From: Streptomyces sp. NBC_01476
GTDB lineage: Bacteria > Actinomycetota > Actinomycetes > Streptomycetales > Streptomycetaceae
Length of the DNA: 64,000 bases
NCBI RefSeq assembly: GCF_036227265.1
Contig: NZ_CP109446.1
Span: 7,271,001-7,335,000, forward strand
Direction: 5' to 3'
This document shows positions 17,149 to 25,065 of the stretch, one piece after another (the first letter of the stretch is position 1; each line of letters opens with the position of its first letter). The position numbers and the translations under genes were made by a program. Below the pieces are notes generated by a model that worked only from the letters and a program-made list of their open reading frames with translations, was not told the DNA's origin and ran no database searches.

Positions 17149-17461
17149 AGGACTGGTCCTCGGCGCGGGGGGCTCCGCGCTGGTGGGCCGGGCCGGTGCC
17201 TTCGTCATCGGAGCGGGACCGCTTCCTCCGGCGGGCGGTCTTCTCGTCCGCGGGCGACTCCGTGGCCCCACCGGGAGTCGACTCCGGATCGGCCGCCTTC
17301 ATCTCCTCGTCTTCGACGGGTCCCGTCGCCCCGCCGGTTTTCGCTCCGCCCCGGGCCGGCATCTCCTCGCGGCCACTTGCGGATGCGGCTTGGCGACGGC
17401 CCTCGTAGGGCGGAACGGCTTTTCCCTCGGTGTCGATGCTGTCGGGTCGCTCGTTCTTCAT
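17147..17461 (-). CDS. Small, highly charged hydrophilic protein
   Basis: A 104-residue protein with no membrane segment and no recognised domain. It is rich in Glu, Lys, Arg, Gly and Pro, likely disordered. The N-terminus (MKNERPDSIDTEGKAVPPYE) recurs in small streptomycete proteins as I remember them, which argues that the gene is real. A strong Shine-Dalgarno (AAGGAG) lies 7 bases before ATG 17461, the best support for translation. Its function is unknown; similar small disordered proteins are often stress-induced (inference). Confidence 0.65.
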   Translation of the reverse strand: MKNERPDSIDTEGKAVPPYEGRRQAASASGREEMPARGGAKTGGATGPVEDEEMKAADPESTPGGATESPADEKTARRRKRSRSDDEGTGPAHQRGAPRAEDQS

Positions 17462-17952
17462 GCCCTTCTCCTTCGCTCATCCGGATGGGCGCAGACGCTT
17501 CAGGCGACTGAAGATTCTCGCAGGCGCCACGGCCGTCTTCTCGCCTCTCCTTCCAGCGAAATACGGGTGGTTCCGGCTGTCAAATCGCTTGCTCCGCAAG
17601 GGTGCTGCGAAGGCCAGGGTGCATCGAAAGGTGGCCGGATCGGGTGCGACGCCTTTTTTCTTCACGGTGCGGACGGCCTCGGGACGAATGGACGGCAGGG
17701 CGGAGACGCTGAAGACCGCCGGCTGCGGAAGGGACCGGATATCCGTCGCGGAATGGCTCCGTGGCGGATACCCCGGGAGTCGGGATTTCCGTAATTCCGG
17801 TCAGCGTATCTCCGGATGCGGACTCTCTTTGCGGGAGGGAGCATGACGGGGTGTGACGGATGTGCGCCCGGACGCCGTGTGCGCTGGGCCGGTCCTGAGG
17901 CGGACCCCGCCCGGCAATCGACAAGAACCCATCTTCCGTAGGAGTGGACCCC
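17462..17952. other. 490-base gene-free stretch
   Basis: It separates two divergently transcribed small hydrophilic-protein genes, so it must hold both promoters. The G+C content is visibly lower than the surroundings from about 17490 to 17660. Open frames here have poor codon bias and no Shine-Dalgarno. I see no RNA gene or strong hairpin. Confidence 0.5.
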
Positions 17953-18165
17953 ATGGCCAGAGCGTCGCGCAAGGATGACGAAATCAGGGAAGAACCGCAG
18001 GAGGAGCGGGGCGCGAAGGGGTCGCGGGACACCGGGTCCGACAAGCCGTCCGCCGGCCCGGCGCGCCGCGCCGCGGGGACCGCGGACGAGGAGTCCGACA
18101 CCTCGATCATGCCGCAGAAGTCCACCGACCCGGACGCGCCCGACCTTCAGTCCGGCGGGAACTGA
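17953..18165 (+). CDS. Very small hydrophilic protein
   Basis: A 70-residue, strongly charged protein (ARASRKDDEIREEPQEERG...DTSIMPQKSTDPDAPDLQSGGN) with no hydrophobic segment; probably disordered. GTAGGAG ends 8 bases before ATG 17953, a good ribosome binding site, which is the main reason to accept it. It is too short for a domain call. It is divergent from the other small hydrophilic gene at 17147-17461, and the two may be co-regulated (inference). Confidence 0.6.
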   Translation: MARASRKDDEIREEPQEERGAKGSRDTGSDKPSAGPARRAAGTADEESDTSIMPQKSTDPDAPDLQSGGN

Positions 18166-18619
18166 GAGACCGCCCGGGGCGTCGACTCGACGAGCCGGCC
18201 GACCGCGGCTGCGGAGAGGGCGCTGCCCGCCGCACTCGCGGAGTTCGTCCAGGTGGGGGCCTGCGTCGGGACCATCCGGTCGACGACCCCCTGCGCGGCG
18301 GAGCAGGAGGGCGAAGCCGAGCTGCCAGGGCGTCGGCCGGCAGCGGCTGCGGTAATGCGCACGCTGGAAAGCCCAGGATCGCGGGTGCCTGAGCGGCGCC
18401 GGCGTGGGCCGCAGGTGTGACGGCGCGGTTGTCCCGTCTCGTGGCAACCGGGGGAGTGCGCCCGCCGGCTCAGCGGGTCGCCGGGGAGAGGCGCGGCTTC
18501 GGGGAGACGATGGCCGCCCGCGTCACGGAAGCGCTTCCGGGTGCGTGCCGGAGTTCAGGACCCGCCAGGCGGCCGGCCTCCGGCGGACGCGGGCCGCACT
18601 GACGACAGGGACGGTGGCC
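18166..18619. other. 450-base stretch without a convincing gene
   Basis: The frame of the downstream YihY gene is open back to about 18404, but that extension is Arg/Gly-rich with no domain. A 71-codon minus frame (18147-18362) has no Shine-Dalgarno or recognisable sequence. I see no RNA gene. Confidence 0.45.
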
Positions 18620-19597
18620 GTGGCACAGCGCTGGGTACCGGGCGACCGCACCGCTCCGGCCGAAGGACCCGCATCGGAGCGACCCGCCGAGGCGCCGACC
18701 GGTCTTGCCGGGCGGACATGGCGCGCCGCCATCGGACGTACCGTCAAGGAGTTCAAGGCTGACAACCTGTCGGACTGGGCGGCCGGCCTGACCTACTACG
18801 GAGTGCTGGCGATCTTTCCCGCACTGCTCGCCCTGGTCTCGATCCTGGGACTGCTGGGGAGTTCCAGCATCCAGCCGCTGATCGACAACCTGGCCCCACT
18901 CGCGCCCGGCGCCGCCCGCGACGTCATCACCAACGCGCTCAAGCAACTGGAGCGGAATCAGGGCCAGGCCGTCAGCGCGCTGGTCCTCGGAATTCTGCTC
19001 GCCCTGTGGTCGGCCTCCGGCTACATCGCGGCTTTCATGCGTGCCTCGAACGCCGTGTACGACATCGGCGAGGGGCGACCGGTCTGGAAGACCCTGCCGG
19101 TCCGGCTGGGTGTCACCGTCGCCGTGGTACTGCTGCTGGCCGCCATCGCCGTCGGCGTGGTGTTCACCGGCACGCTCGCCGACCGGACCGGGCAACTGCT
19201 CGGCATCGGGCACACCGGCGTGACCGTGTGGAACTACGCCAAATGGCCGGTGCTGGTGATCCTGTTCGCCCTGGTCATCGCGCTTCTCTACTGGGCCGCA
19301 CCCAACGTCAGACGCGGCTTCAGCTGGGTGACCCCGGGCAGCTTCGTCGCCGTACTCATCTGGATCGTCATCTCCGCGCTCTTCGCCCTCTACGTCGGGC
19401 ACTTCTCCAGCTACAACCGGACCTACGGCAGCCTCGCCGCGGTGATCATCTTCCTGATGTGGCTGTGGCTCTCCAACACCGCCATCCTGCTGGGCCTGGA
19501 GTTCAACGCGGAACTCGAACGGGGCCGCGCCATCGAGACCGGCCACCCGGCGGACGAGGAGCCGTACGCCGAGCCCCGCGACACCCGCAAGCTGTGA
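18620..19597 (+). CDS. YihY/BrkB-family inner-membrane protein
   Basis: A 325-residue membrane protein of the YihY (formerly 'RNase BN') family. Family marks include the N-terminal DNLSDWAAGLTYYGVLAIFPALLALVS segment, then AFMRASNAVYDIGEGRPVWK, LLYWAAPNVRRGFSWVTPG and NRTYGSLAAVIIFLMWLWLS. There are about six helices. I chose GTG 18620 because an AGGG Shine-Dalgarno lies 9 bases upstream; GTG 18614 is possible. The function is uncertain; despite the old name the family is not an RNase. Confidence 0.9.
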   Translation: MAQRWVPGDRTAPAEGPASERPAEAPTGLAGRTWRAAIGRTVKEFKADNLSDWAAGLTYYGVLAIFPALLALVSILGLLGSSSIQPLIDNLAPLAPGAARDVITNALKQLERNQGQAVSALVLGILLALWSASGYIAAFMRASNAVYDIGEGRPVWKTLPVRLGVTVAVVLLLAAIAVGVVFTGTLADRTGQLLGIGHTGVTVWNYAKWPVLVILFALVIALLYWAAPNVRRGFSWVTPGSFVAVLIWIVISALFALYVGHFSSYNRTYGSLAAVIIFLMWLWLSNTAILLGLEFNAELERGRAIETGHPADEEPYAEPRDTRKL

Positions 19598-19640
19598 ACG
19601 AGGTCTCAGGTCACAGGGCCCGCCCGGGCGCGCCGTAGGC

Positions 19641-20558
19641 TCAGCGATTCGGCGTCTCCGGCGGTGCCGGGTCCACTGCGGCAGCGCCGGTGGCCATCGC
19701 CACCAGGGCCTGCGCCGCGGCGCCGAGCCGCCGGTTCCGCGACACCGCCAGTGACAGGGGCCAGCGCAGATCCGCGCCGGTCACCGTCAACTGCCGTACG
19801 TCGTCGCGCCGGGGGACGATGAACCGCGGCAGCAGCGCGATGCCCAGTCCCTGCCGGACGAAGGCCGCTGCGGTGGCGATGTCGGTGATCTCGATGGCCA
19901 CTTGCCGGTCCAGCCCGGCCGCGGCGAACGCGCGGTCGGTGACGGTGCGATTGCCGTAGCCCGCCGGGAAATCCACGAACCACTCCCCGGCCAGCTCCGT
20001 CAGTGCCACCGACGTCCGTTCGGCGAGCCGGTGCCCGGCCGGCACCACCAGGTCCATCGGGGCGGAGGCCAGTTCCCGCAGGCGCACTCCGGCCGGCGGC
20101 TGCCCCGGCAGGGAGACGAACGCGAGGTCGAGCGCGCCTTCCGCCAGTGCGGCGGCCAGCCCGCCCGAACCGGACGGGGCAGCCGTCAGCCGCAGGGCCA
20201 CCCTCGGGTGCAGGCGGTGGTACCGCCCGAGAAGGGCCGGCAGGTCGATCACCGCGATCGACGTCAGCGTGCCGATCCGCAGCGTGCCCCGCAGGCCGCC
20301 GGCCACCTCGCCGACGGCGTCGCGGGCGTCCTCCACGGCGTCGAGCGCGGCCCGGGCCTTGGGCAGGAGCGCGGCCCCGGCGTCGGTCAGCGCCACCCGC
20401 CGTGAGCTGCGGTCGAGCAGCGGGACACCGAGTTCCCTTTCGAGCGCCTTCAAGGTCGCGGACACCCCGGACTGCACCACGTGCAGGCGCTCGGCGGCCC
20501 GGGTGAAGTTGAGTTCTTCGGCCACGGCCACGAAGTACTCCAGCTGCCTCAGCTCCAT
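19641..20558 (-). CDS. LysR-family transcriptional regulator
   Basis: A 305-residue LysR protein with the winged helix-turn-helix MELRQLEYFVAVAEELNFTR...LHVVQSGVSATLKALE and an effector-binding domain (GTLRIGTLTSIAVIDLPALL; FVRQGLGIALLPRF). It is divergent from an MFS transporter 113 bases away, the classic arrangement in which the regulator activates the neighbour in response to a substrate. ATG 20558 is the only start that fits the family N-terminus. Confidence 0.94.
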   Translation of the reverse strand: MELRQLEYFVAVAEELNFTRAAERLHVVQSGVSATLKALERELGVPLLDRSSRRVALTDAGAALLPKARAALDAVEDARDAVGEVAGGLRGTLRIGTLTSIAVIDLPALLGRYHRLHPRVALRLTAAPSGSGGLAAALAEGALDLAFVSLPGQPPAGVRLRELASAPMDLVVPAGHRLAERTSVALTELAGEWFVDFPAGYGNRTVTDRAFAAAGLDRQVAIEITDIATAAAFVRQGLGIALLPRFIVPRRDDVRQLTVTGADLRWPLSLAVSRNRRLGAAAQALVAMATGAAAVDPAPPETPNR

Positions 20559-20575
20559 GCCCGCAACCGTCTCAC

Positions 20576-20630
20576 ATCCATCACGGATGGTGCTTGATCC
20601 GAGCACGAACAATTGTTGGACATGATGGAT
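20576..20630. promoter_or_regulatory. Nested inverted repeats between the LysR and MFS genes
   Basis: ATCCATCA (20576-20583) pairs with TGATGGAT (20623-20630), and a perfect palindrome AACAATTGTT (20608-20617) lies between them. This AT-richer spot in the divergent promoter is a likely LysR site, although a canonical T-N11-A centre is not obvious. Confidence 0.5.
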
Positions 20631-20671
20631 CGGGCGGAGCACCGTGGACGCGACGACCACGGAGGACCGAC

Positions 20672-21991
20672 ATGACGACAGAGACGACGACAGACGCGAA
20701 GACCGGCACCACGACGGGCACCACGACGGGCACCGCGACCGGCACGGCGCAGCCCAGGTCCGCCGCGGCGCGGAACGCACCCCCCGCCCGCGGCTCCCGC
20801 CGGCACACCATCGGCTTCTGGCTCATCGCCGCCACCTTCCTGACCGCGATGGCCTTCTCGACCGTCCCGACCCCGCTCTACCCGCTCTACCAGCACCGTG
20901 ACGGCTTCTCCACCTTCATGATCACCGTCGTCTTCGCTGTCTACGCGGTCGGCGTCGTCGTGAGCCTGATGCTGGCGGGCCACATCTCCGACGGGGTCGG
21001 CCGCAAGCGCGTCCTGCTACCGGCGCTGGCCCTCGAAGCCGTCGCCGCCGTGCTGTTCCTGGTCTGGCCCGCGCTGCCCGGCCTGATCGTGGCGCGGTTC
21101 GTGACCGGCCTGGGCGTCGGCATGATCACCGCCACGGCGACGGCCCACCTGCACGAACTGCACTCCGGCAGCCGGCCCGGTGCCGGACACGGCCGCTTCG
21201 AGGTGGTCTCGACGGCCGCGAACATCGGCGGTCTCGGGGTCGGCCCCCTGGTGGCCGGCTTCCTCGCCCAGTTCGTCACCGAACCGCTCCGCACCCCGTA
21301 CGCGGTCTTCGCGATCCTGCTGCTGCTCGGTATCGCCGCCGTTGCCGCCGCACCCGAGACTGTCGCCGAACTGCCCCAGCGTCCCGCCTGGCGGCCGCAG
21401 ACCGTCTCTGCTCCCTCCGGCGACCGCGCCGGCTACCTCGCCGCCGTCGTCAGCGGGTTCAGCGCCTTCGCGGTCTTCGGTCTCTTCACCTCTCTCGCCC
21501 CGGCTTTCGTGGGGGGCACCCTGCACCACCCGAGCCGCCTGCTCGCCGGCGTCACCGTGTTCCTGGTCTTCGGCGCCGCCGCGCTCGCCCAGTCCGCGAC
21601 CAGCCGGATGACCGCCGGGACGCGCCTGGCCACCGGGCTCCTCGGCGAAGCCGCAGGGGTGGTCGTCCTGGCCATGGGTATGCGGGAGTCCGACCTGGCC
21701 GCGTTCCTGATCGGCGGCGCGCTGGCCGGCGCGGGTGCGGGTGTGCTCTTCAAGTCGGCGGTCGGCACGGTCGTCCGCGCCGCGGCCCCGGCGCAGCGCG
21801 GCTCCGCCCTGGCCGGGCTGTTCCTGATCTCCTACCTCGGGTTGATCGTCCCGGCCATCGGCCTCGGTATCGCGACCCGGTCCGTCCCGGCCACCACGGC
21901 GATGCTCTGGTTCACCGGCGCCCTCCTCGTCGTCATGACCGCGGCCGCGCTCCTCGCCCGCACGGCCCGCCGGACCGCGAGCAAGGCGTGA
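20672..21991 (+). CDS. MFS transporter
   Basis: A 439-residue major facilitator protein with about 12 helices. The loop 2-3 signature reads GHISDGVGRKRVLLP, and ARFVTGLGVGMITATATAHL is typical of drug or sugar efflux members. The N-terminal ~40 residues are a Thr/Gly-rich tail encoded by an imperfect 12-bp tandem repeat (20699-20750). ATG 20672 has GGAGG six bases upstream. It is divergent from the LysR gene, and the substrate is unknown. Confidence 0.92.
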   Translation: MTTETTTDAKTGTTTGTTTGTATGTAQPRSAAARNAPPARGSRRHTIGFWLIAATFLTAMAFSTVPTPLYPLYQHRDGFSTFMITVVFAVYAVGVVVSLMLAGHISDGVGRKRVLLPALALEAVAAVLFLVWPALPGLIVARFVTGLGVGMITATATAHLHELHSGSRPGAGHGRFEVVSTAANIGGLGVGPLVAGFLAQFVTEPLRTPYAVFAILLLLGIAAVAAAPETVAELPQRPAWRPQTVSAPSGDRAGYLAAVVSGFSAFAVFGLFTSLAPAFVGGTLHHPSRLLAGVTVFLVFGAAALAQSATSRMTAGTRLATGLLGEAAGVVVLAMGMRESDLAAFLIGGALAGAGAGVLFKSAVGTVVRAAAPAQRGSALAGLFLISYLGLIVPAIGLGIATRSVPATTAMLWFTGALLVVMTAAALLARTARRTASKA

Positions 21992-21997
21992 CCCGCG

Positions 21998-22027
21998 GCG
22001 GGCGCCGCGTAGGAGCGGGGCGCCCGC
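21998..22027. terminator. Hairpin terminator after the MFS gene
   Basis: GCGGGCGCC (21998-22006) pairs with GGCGCCCGC (22019-22027) across 12 bases, beginning seven bases after the stop codon. Confidence 0.65.
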
Positions 22028-22089
22028 GCTCTTGTGCCGTCACACCCGCGAACCACCTGCCGGCGGGGGGGCTGTTGAGGGTTACCAAG

Positions 22090-22205
22090 CTGTCGCCCCG
22101 CAGTCCCACCGGGTAGTTGGCGCCGGTGATGCAGGACGCCCGGCCGGATCGCGTCCCGCGCCGCCTGGTTGTCAGGCCGGCCTCCGAGGCGACGTGGATG
22201 ATCAC
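22090..22205 (-). pseudogene. Possible tail of a degraded SDR gene
   Basis: The minus strand reads ASCITGANYPVG, resembling the C-terminal 'S-x-ITGANxPVDGG' motif of classical SDRs, but the GG is lost and the frame runs on into unrelated sequence. Nothing upstream supports an intact SDR. The remaining ~300 bases up to 22415 contain only the hairpin at 22320. Confidence 0.3.
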
Positions 22206-22319
22206 GTCCCCACCGCGGCGGACGAGGTGGGGCCAGGCGAGCTTCGACGCGAATGCCGTCGAACCGGGCTCGCTTTCAGCGGGTTGGCCTGGGTGGGCCT
22301 GGTGCGGTGTCGCTGGGTC

Positions 22320-22343
22320 TAGGGGAGCCGTTCGGCTCCCCTA
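22320..22343. terminator. Short stem-loop (TAGGGGAGCC / GGCTCCCCTA)
   Basis: Perfect 10-bp arms flank a 4-base GTTC loop. It lies 70 bases downstream of the toxin stop on the minus strand, so it may terminate the toxin-antitoxin transcript. Confidence 0.5.
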
Positions 22344-22415
22344 TGGCTCCCCGAGAATCAACGGCCTGACCTGCTTTGTCACCCCTGACGCGAGCACGAA
22401 CCCGGGAGGTCCGCG

Positions 22416-22814
22416 TCAGAGCTTGACGAGGACGACGCGGTCGCCGCAGAGCTTCCGCATGTCGTCCTCGTCAGAGGTGAAGATCGTGACCCGGCCGGGC
22501 TGCCGTAGGGCCACTGCGGCCAGAGCAGCGTCGATCGCGTATTTATGGCCGTGAAGCCCGGCATCCTGAAGGAGGTCGATTGCGGCATTGGCGATCTGCT
22601 CGGTGATCGGTTCGACGCGCAGCCGCGACAGCGCCCGTCGCCACACAGGCCGGTGCAGCTTGGCATGGTAGGCCTCGACGAGTGTCATCGACGTGGTCAC
22701 CACCGGGATGTCCGAACGGTCGGCGTCCTTGAGGCGCAGGCCCATGCGGCGGTCGCCGCGTACCCACTGGGACAGGCCCTCACTGTCGAGCAAATAGACC
22801 TGCCCGTCGCTCAC
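22416..22814 (-). CDS. PIN-domain (VapC-like) toxin
   Basis: A 132-residue PIN ribonuclease. Its acidic active-site residues are visible in VYLLDSEGLS, SMTLVEAYHA, KYAIDAALAAVAL and FTSDEDDMRKL. Such toxins cut RNA unless bound by their antitoxin. The ATGA overlap with the upstream antitoxin gene (22811-22814) shows translational coupling. The fold of VapC family members is usually 125-140 residues, as here. Confidence 0.85.
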   Translation of the reverse strand: MSDGQVYLLDSEGLSQWVRGDRRMGLRLKDADRSDIPVVTTSMTLVEAYHAKLHRPVWRRALSRLRVEPITEQIANAAIDLLQDAGLHGHKYAIDAALAAVALRQPGRVTIFTSDEDDMRKLCGDRVVLVKL

Positions 22815-23098
22815 GCGGCAGCTCCAGGTGGGTTGGCCGACTTGCGCGCCCGTTCCTCACGCTCCGCGTGCGCCCGCTCGATCTCCCTGCGTTCGGCCTC
22901 CGCCTCGGCCAACTCCTCCGCCGTGACCGGCCCGTATTCGGACTCCCACCAGTCCACGGCTCCGTGCAACCGCTCCCGCTCGCGCTGGCGCTCCACGGCC
23001 TTGGTGACGTAGCGGCTGAAGCCGCCGGGACCGACCTCGGAGCGGATCTCCTCGGCCAGTTCCTCTGGCAAGGTCACGGTGTATTTCTTGGTTGCCAT
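22811..23098 (-). CDS. Antitoxin of the PIN toxin (ribbon-helix-helix-like N-terminus)
   Basis: A 95-residue protein. The N-terminus MATKKYTVTLPEELAEEIRS has the form of a MetJ/CopG ribbon-helix-helix (one strand then a helix, with GGFSRYVTKAVERQRERERL). The C-terminal half is a long charged helix (EELAEAEAERREIERAHAER) that would wrap the toxin. The short frame with ATG 23098 fits RHH antitoxins. An inverted repeat (23128-23145) about 30 bases upstream is a candidate autoregulatory operator. Confidence 0.8.
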   Translation of the reverse strand: MATKKYTVTLPEELAEEIRSEVGPGGFSRYVTKAVERQRERERLHGAVDWWESEYGPVTAEELAEAEAERREIERAHAEREERARKSANPPGAAA

Positions 23099-23127
23099 AC
23101 CGCCGACCATACCGTCTGTGCAACACA

Positions 23128-23145
23128 TTCGCCATCATGGGCGAA
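23128..23145. promoter_or_regulatory. Inverted repeat upstream of the antitoxin gene
   Basis: TTCGCC-ATCATG-GGCGAA, 6-bp arms, lies 30 bases 5' of the antitoxin start. Toxin-antitoxin operons are commonly autoregulated through such sites. Confidence 0.45.
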
Positions 23146-23190
23146 CGGGCCGTCGGGCGCAGAAGCCCACCGGCCCCGGACGCCGGCGTG

Positions 23191-23216
23191 CTGCCCGGGA
23201 CGCGACGCCCGGGCAG
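23191..23216. terminator. Hairpin after the minus-strand remnant
   Basis: CTGCCCGGG (23191-23199) pairs with CCCGGGCAG (23208-23216) across eight bases, one base beyond the stop codon at 23218. This indicates that a real minus-strand gene once ended here. Confidence 0.6.
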
Positions 23217-23217
23217 G

Positions 23218-23457
23218 TCAGTCCAGCCAGACCATCATCGCGTCGCCGTCACGAGCTGCGGCCTCGAAGAACAGCACCAGAGCGTCATAGTGGTGGACGA
23301 CCCACTTCAGCCACTCTCCGACCTCGTCCTCCGCGATGCCCCGTTGCACGAGCCGGGCGAGCCACGTGCCGTCATCCAGGCCGTGCGCGGACCCGGTCGC
23401 CTCGGTGGCGATCTCGCCTGTTCGCGGCGGCGTGAGGGCCTTGTCCCTCCCGTGGAC
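23218..23457 (-). pseudogene. C-terminal remnant or overlooked small gene, family unknown
   Basis: On the minus strand, about 80 codons read smoothly with high G/C third positions: ...TGEIATEATGSAHGLDDGTW, then LARLVQRGIAEDEVGEWLKW, VVHHYDALVLFFEAAARD and GDAMMVWLD followed by TGA and a hairpin. The composition looks like a genuine globular protein end (acidic, with WLKWVV and VLFFEAAA helices). I find no start codon with a Shine-Dalgarno in frame upstream, so it is probably the truncated 3' part of a gene. Function unknown. The rest of 23099-23581 holds nothing else I can support. Confidence 0.5.
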
Positions 23458-23581
23458 GGCGGGCCGGTGCGAAGAGCGGCCCAGGGATGCCGGGACGCCG
23501 GGGATGGCGTCCCGGCATCCCGGGGAGGTCGTGGCCGGCCGGGGTGGGGCAGGGGGACTCCCGCCCGGCCGGGGCGGGGTG

Positions 23582-25030
23582 TCAGTCGGCGGCGTTGAGG
23601 AGGTCGAGCACGCTCTGCTGGCAGCCGTAGTCGCTGCTCCCGGCGCCGCCGGCCCAGTGCGGGCCGTACTGGTCGAGGGCGTTGCGGTCGTGGGCGTAGG
23701 CGGAGTTCGCCCAGGTGGTCAGGGTCGCGGCGTAAGGGTGGTCGGAGAGCTGGGTGTTGAGCCTGCCGAGCCCCCGGACGTAGGCGCCCTTGAAGCTGGG
23801 GCCGTCGCCGGTGCAACTGTCGCCCTCGCCGGGCTCGCGCAGCACACCGCCGGAGGAGAGCGCCACCGTGGAGGCACCCGCGAGGGTGCGGGCGGTGGTC
23901 AGCAGGCCCGCGTCGCCGGTCGCCCGGTAGAGCTCGGTGAGCCCGCCGAGCACCACGCCCTGGTTGTACGTCCAGGTCTGCTGGCCGTTGTTGGCGCACC
24001 CACTGGTCAGGCCGTCGTTGATCAGGTTGCCGCCGTTGATCATGCCGCTGCCGCGGAACCAGTTCCACTCGCTCTGCGCGCGGCCCAGATAGACGGTGTC
24101 CCCGCCGATCCGGTTGTGCAGCGCCGCGTTGAGCTGGAGGAACAGCTCGTTGGTGATGGCGTTCTTGTAGCCGCGGCTCTGGTTCCACCACACCCCGCCA
24201 CCGCACGTGCCGTCCCAGTACGCCTGCATGTGGTCGGCGTCGGCGCGGGCGGTGTTGAGGTAGCGGCTGTCGCCGGTCAGGTCATAGGCGTCGACCCAGG
24301 CCAGCCCCCACCAACCGGTGTCGTCCAGATAGTCGTTGGTGAAGTTGCCGCCCTGGGCACCGAGGTTCGCGTCGTACGTCTGGCTGACCGCGTAGGTGTA
24401 ACTGGGCATGCCGGTGTCGCGGATGTTGTCGATGATCGCGGTGAGCGCGTTCGCGCCGGTCCACCAGCCCTTGCCGCCGAAGAGCTTGGTGGAGCGGTCG
24501 AAGGACATCATCAGCGCGGTGGCCGCGGCACGCCGCCGGTCGGCGGCGTTCCAGGTGGTCCGCGCCCACGCGGTGCAGGTGATGTCGGGCCGGTCGCCGG
24601 CCTTGCCGCAGGCGCGCAACGCCCCGACGCCGAGGGCGTTCCAGTCGTCGACGTTGTACATCAGCGTCCGCCAGCCGGTGGAACCCGCGGGGATCGTGGT
24701 GTCGCCGAGTTTGCTGCCTGACGACCAGGTCCGGCCGCCGTCGAAGGACCGGTCGAGCCAGACCTCGTCACCGGCGCTGCCGCCGGTCACCGAGGCCCAC
24801 CCCATCGCGTCGGCGTCGTCGAAGTGCAGGGTGAACGTGCGGGAGAACAAGGTGCTGCTGACCGGCGTGCGGTCACCGGGACTGAGCGCGGGGTCGCGGG
24901 TGTCGCAGTACGCGTTGCAGATCGAGGCGGCTGCGGCGCCGGGGGCCACAGCGGCCTGCGCGGTCGCCGCGGTCGCCGTCGCCGCGGTCAGGGCGACGAC
25001 GGCGGCCAGGAAGGTCCTGAACACTTTCAC
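23582..25030 (-). CDS. Secreted GH76 alpha-1,6-mannanase
   Basis: A 482-residue secreted enzyme with a signal peptide (VKVFRTFLAAVVALTAATAT...AQA). After a ~100-residue N-terminal module (FSRTFTLHFDDADAMGWASV) comes the (alpha/alpha)6 GH76 domain with FGGKGWWTGANALTAIIDN, the catalytic Asp-Asp pair in NDYLDDTGWWGLAWVDAYD, and GVWWNQSRGYKNAITNELFL. GH76 enzymes cut alpha-1,6-mannan (yeast wall, mycobacterial lipomannan). GTG 25030 has GAGGAG 6-7 bases upstream. It starts 35 bases after the GH31 gene on the same strand, so both are probably one operon. Confidence 0.93.
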   Translation of the reverse strand: MKVFRTFLAAVVALTAATATAATAQAAVAPGAAAASICNAYCDTRDPALSPGDRTPVSSTLFSRTFTLHFDDADAMGWASVTGGSAGDEVWLDRSFDGGRTWSSGSKLGDTTIPAGSTGWRTLMYNVDDWNALGVGALRACGKAGDRPDITCTAWARTTWNAADRRRAAATALMMSFDRSTKLFGGKGWWTGANALTAIIDNIRDTGMPSYTYAVSQTYDANLGAQGGNFTNDYLDDTGWWGLAWVDAYDLTGDSRYLNTARADADHMQAYWDGTCGGGVWWNQSRGYKNAITNELFLQLNAALHNRIGGDTVYLGRAQSEWNWFRGSGMINGGNLINDGLTSGCANNGQQTWTYNQGVVLGGLTELYRATGDAGLLTTARTLAGASTVALSSGGVLREPGEGDSCTGDGPSFKGAYVRGLGRLNTQLSDHPYAATLTTWANSAYAHDRNALDQYGPHWAGGAGSSDYGCQQSVLDLLNAAD

Positions 25031-25065
25031 AGGGTGACTCCTCGGAGAGGGGGGTGTGGCGGAGC

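Noticed and set aside
17430..17846. 138-codon plus-strand frame in the gene-free stretch
   Set aside because: No Shine-Dalgarno, mixed codon bias, and it overlaps the start of the well-supported small gene at 17147-17461.
18147..18362. 71-codon minus-strand frame
   Set aside because: Low-complexity Ala/Ser text without a ribosome binding site or recognisable motif.
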